Positions 63,502-64,000 of a stretch of 64,000 nucleotides of DNA are shown in pieces. Source of the DNA: Kiloniella sp. EL199. Its GTDB lineage: Bacteria; Pseudomonadota; Alphaproteobacteria; Kiloniellales; Kiloniellaceae. Location of the stretch: the NCBI RefSeq assembly GCF_900313065.1, contig NZ_OMPU01000013.1, positions 1 to 64,000 on the forward strand, read 5' to 3'. Both the position numbers and the translations under genes were made by a program. Numbering within the stretch: position 1 is the stretch's first letter; each line of letters begins with the position of its first letter. The notes under the pieces are model-generated. The model was given only the letters and a program-made list of their open reading frames with translations, made no database searches and had not been told where the DNA came from.

Positions 63502-63918
63502 TCATTGTGAGGGCGCGAGAATAATTCGCAGAATCGATCTGCTGTTTTCCACACCTTCCAGGATCTCTATCTTCAAAACTTCACCTTCACGCACAAACAA
63601 ACCCTCGCCAATTACTTCCCAACCCAGTTGTGGTAATGCACGCCCGTAAAACTCTCTCACATCAGCTTGTGACAAGGGGCCAGAGGCAAAAGCTTCCACA
63701 ATTCGCCCCTCTGGCTTGTCAAAAACAACCCCAAGCTCGTCCATCTCTTCCATACCGGGAACAATTGGCACGCCACCACTGCCCGTAAAAAAGCCCCCTT
63801 CGGACGCCAAAGCCGAACTAGATACCAAGAGAGCACCACCCAGGAGTGAACCACAAAGAAACAATGCATTTAGTATACGGCTAAAAATCAGAAATGTTCG
63901 TTTCATAAAATCAATCAT
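63502..63918 (-). CDS. secreted hypothetical protein downstream of mutM
   Basis: A protein of about 138 residues with an N-terminal signal peptide (FLIFSRILNALFLCGSLLGG core, cleavage near ALASEGG). The mature part reads PEGRIVEAFASGPLSQADVREFYGRALPQLGWEVIGEGLFVREGEVLKIEI, a small compact domain. I know similar unnamed proteins near mutM in Alphaproteobacteria but no function. ATG 63918 has AAGG 11 nt upstream; ATG 63906 (MKRTFLIF) is equally possible. Its start lies 14 bp after the mutM stop. Confidence 0.7.
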   Translation of the reverse strand: MIDFMKRTFLIFSRILNALFLCGSLLGGALLVSSSALASEGGFFTGSGGVPIVPGMEEMDELGVVFDKPEGRIVEAFASGPLSQADVREFYGRALPQLGWEVIGEGLFVREGEVLKIEILEGVENSRSILRIILAPSQ

Positions 63919-63931
63919 TATTATCGCGACC

Positions 63932-64000
63932 TTAGCGCTGACAGACAGGACAGTAAAAAGTAGAGCGCCCGTTCTGTTGAATACGTTCAATAAGGAATTG
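63932..64000 (-). CDS. mutM: formamidopyrimidine-DNA glycosylase, C-terminal end (partial)
   Basis: The last 22 codons are visible on the minus strand and encode QFLIERIQQNGRSTFYCPVC followed by QR and the stop. This is the end of the zinc finger of MutM/Fpg: the second Cys-x2-Cys pair and the terminal QR before the stop are hallmarks of this base-excision repair enzyme for oxidised purines. The rest of the gene lies beyond the window. Confidence 0.85.
   Translation of the reverse strand, partial: QFLIERIQQNGRSTFYCPVCQR

Overview
The window is a chromosomal segment of a Gram-negative alphaproteobacterium. Supporting signs are the partial 16S rRNA 5' end, the regB/regA redox two-component pair, a NadQ-type NUDIX regulator beside nadABC, a full ccm (system I) cytochrome c maturation set, a CIO-type cytochrome bd oxidase with its DUF2474 partner, and a mutM-(hypothetical)-ECH-rpsT-dnaA-dnaN-recF-gyrB order on one strand. 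The moderate GC content and gene set resemble a free-living (probably marine) Rhodospirillales/Kiloniellales-like bacterium. I cannot name the genus from this sequence alone.

Layout. 1-933: 5' end of a 16S gene (minus) with a long leader and two tandem promoters. 934-6385: a GNAT acetyltransferase, then nadQ and nadA-nadB-nadC with three candidate repressor sites before nadA. 6420-9062: cydA-cydB-DUF2474 (minus). 9277-11927: an ArsR/SahR-type regulator fused to a methyltransferase, metF, and a homocysteine methyltransferase-like protein without zinc ligands (minus). 11928-12454: a gap holding a candidate operator and an unassigned structured plus-strand RNA ending in a strong terminator. 12455-19889: ccmABCDEFGHI. 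20014-23236: a polar amino acid ABC transporter. 23572-31078: a protein with a possible CheY-binding tail, an MscS channel, CreA, Tag, a beta carbonic anhydrase, a small membrane protein, HldE and a degenerate GGDEF-EAL protein. 31106-33277: regA and regB. 33391-35043: an ABC-2 exporter. 35094-37877: cobT, cobS and an alpha-ribazole phosphatase. 37911-39452: a Pit phosphate transporter behind a Pho box.

39906-45358 looks like an accessory catabolic block: a Tat-type phosphoesterase, a nitrilase-family amidohydrolase, a creatinase-like M24 protein without metal ligands, a GntR/FCD regulator with GTATAC-core palindromes in the divergent promoter region, and a GMC oxidoreductase. 45620-54904 is mostly envelope genes: a SYLF protein, a CbiB-like membrane protein, DUF2244, a lipoprotein, an EI24/CysZ protein, SCO1/SenC, a YgjP-like peptidase, a Sel1/peptidoglycan-binding protein and PBP1A. 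55031-64000 carries gyrB, recF, dnaN, dnaA, rpsT, an enoyl-CoA hydratase, a secreted hypothetical and the 3' end of mutM, all on the minus strand.

Several blocks share a redox/respiration theme: RegBA, cytochrome bd, cytochrome c maturation with an FNR-type box before ccmC, and SCO1. No CRISPR array, tRNA gene, transposase or prophage was seen. The least explained items are the RNA upstream of ccmA, the zinc-less homocysteine methyltransferase-like protein, the M24/GMC/amidase cluster, and the small protein ending in a FliM-like CheY-binding motif.
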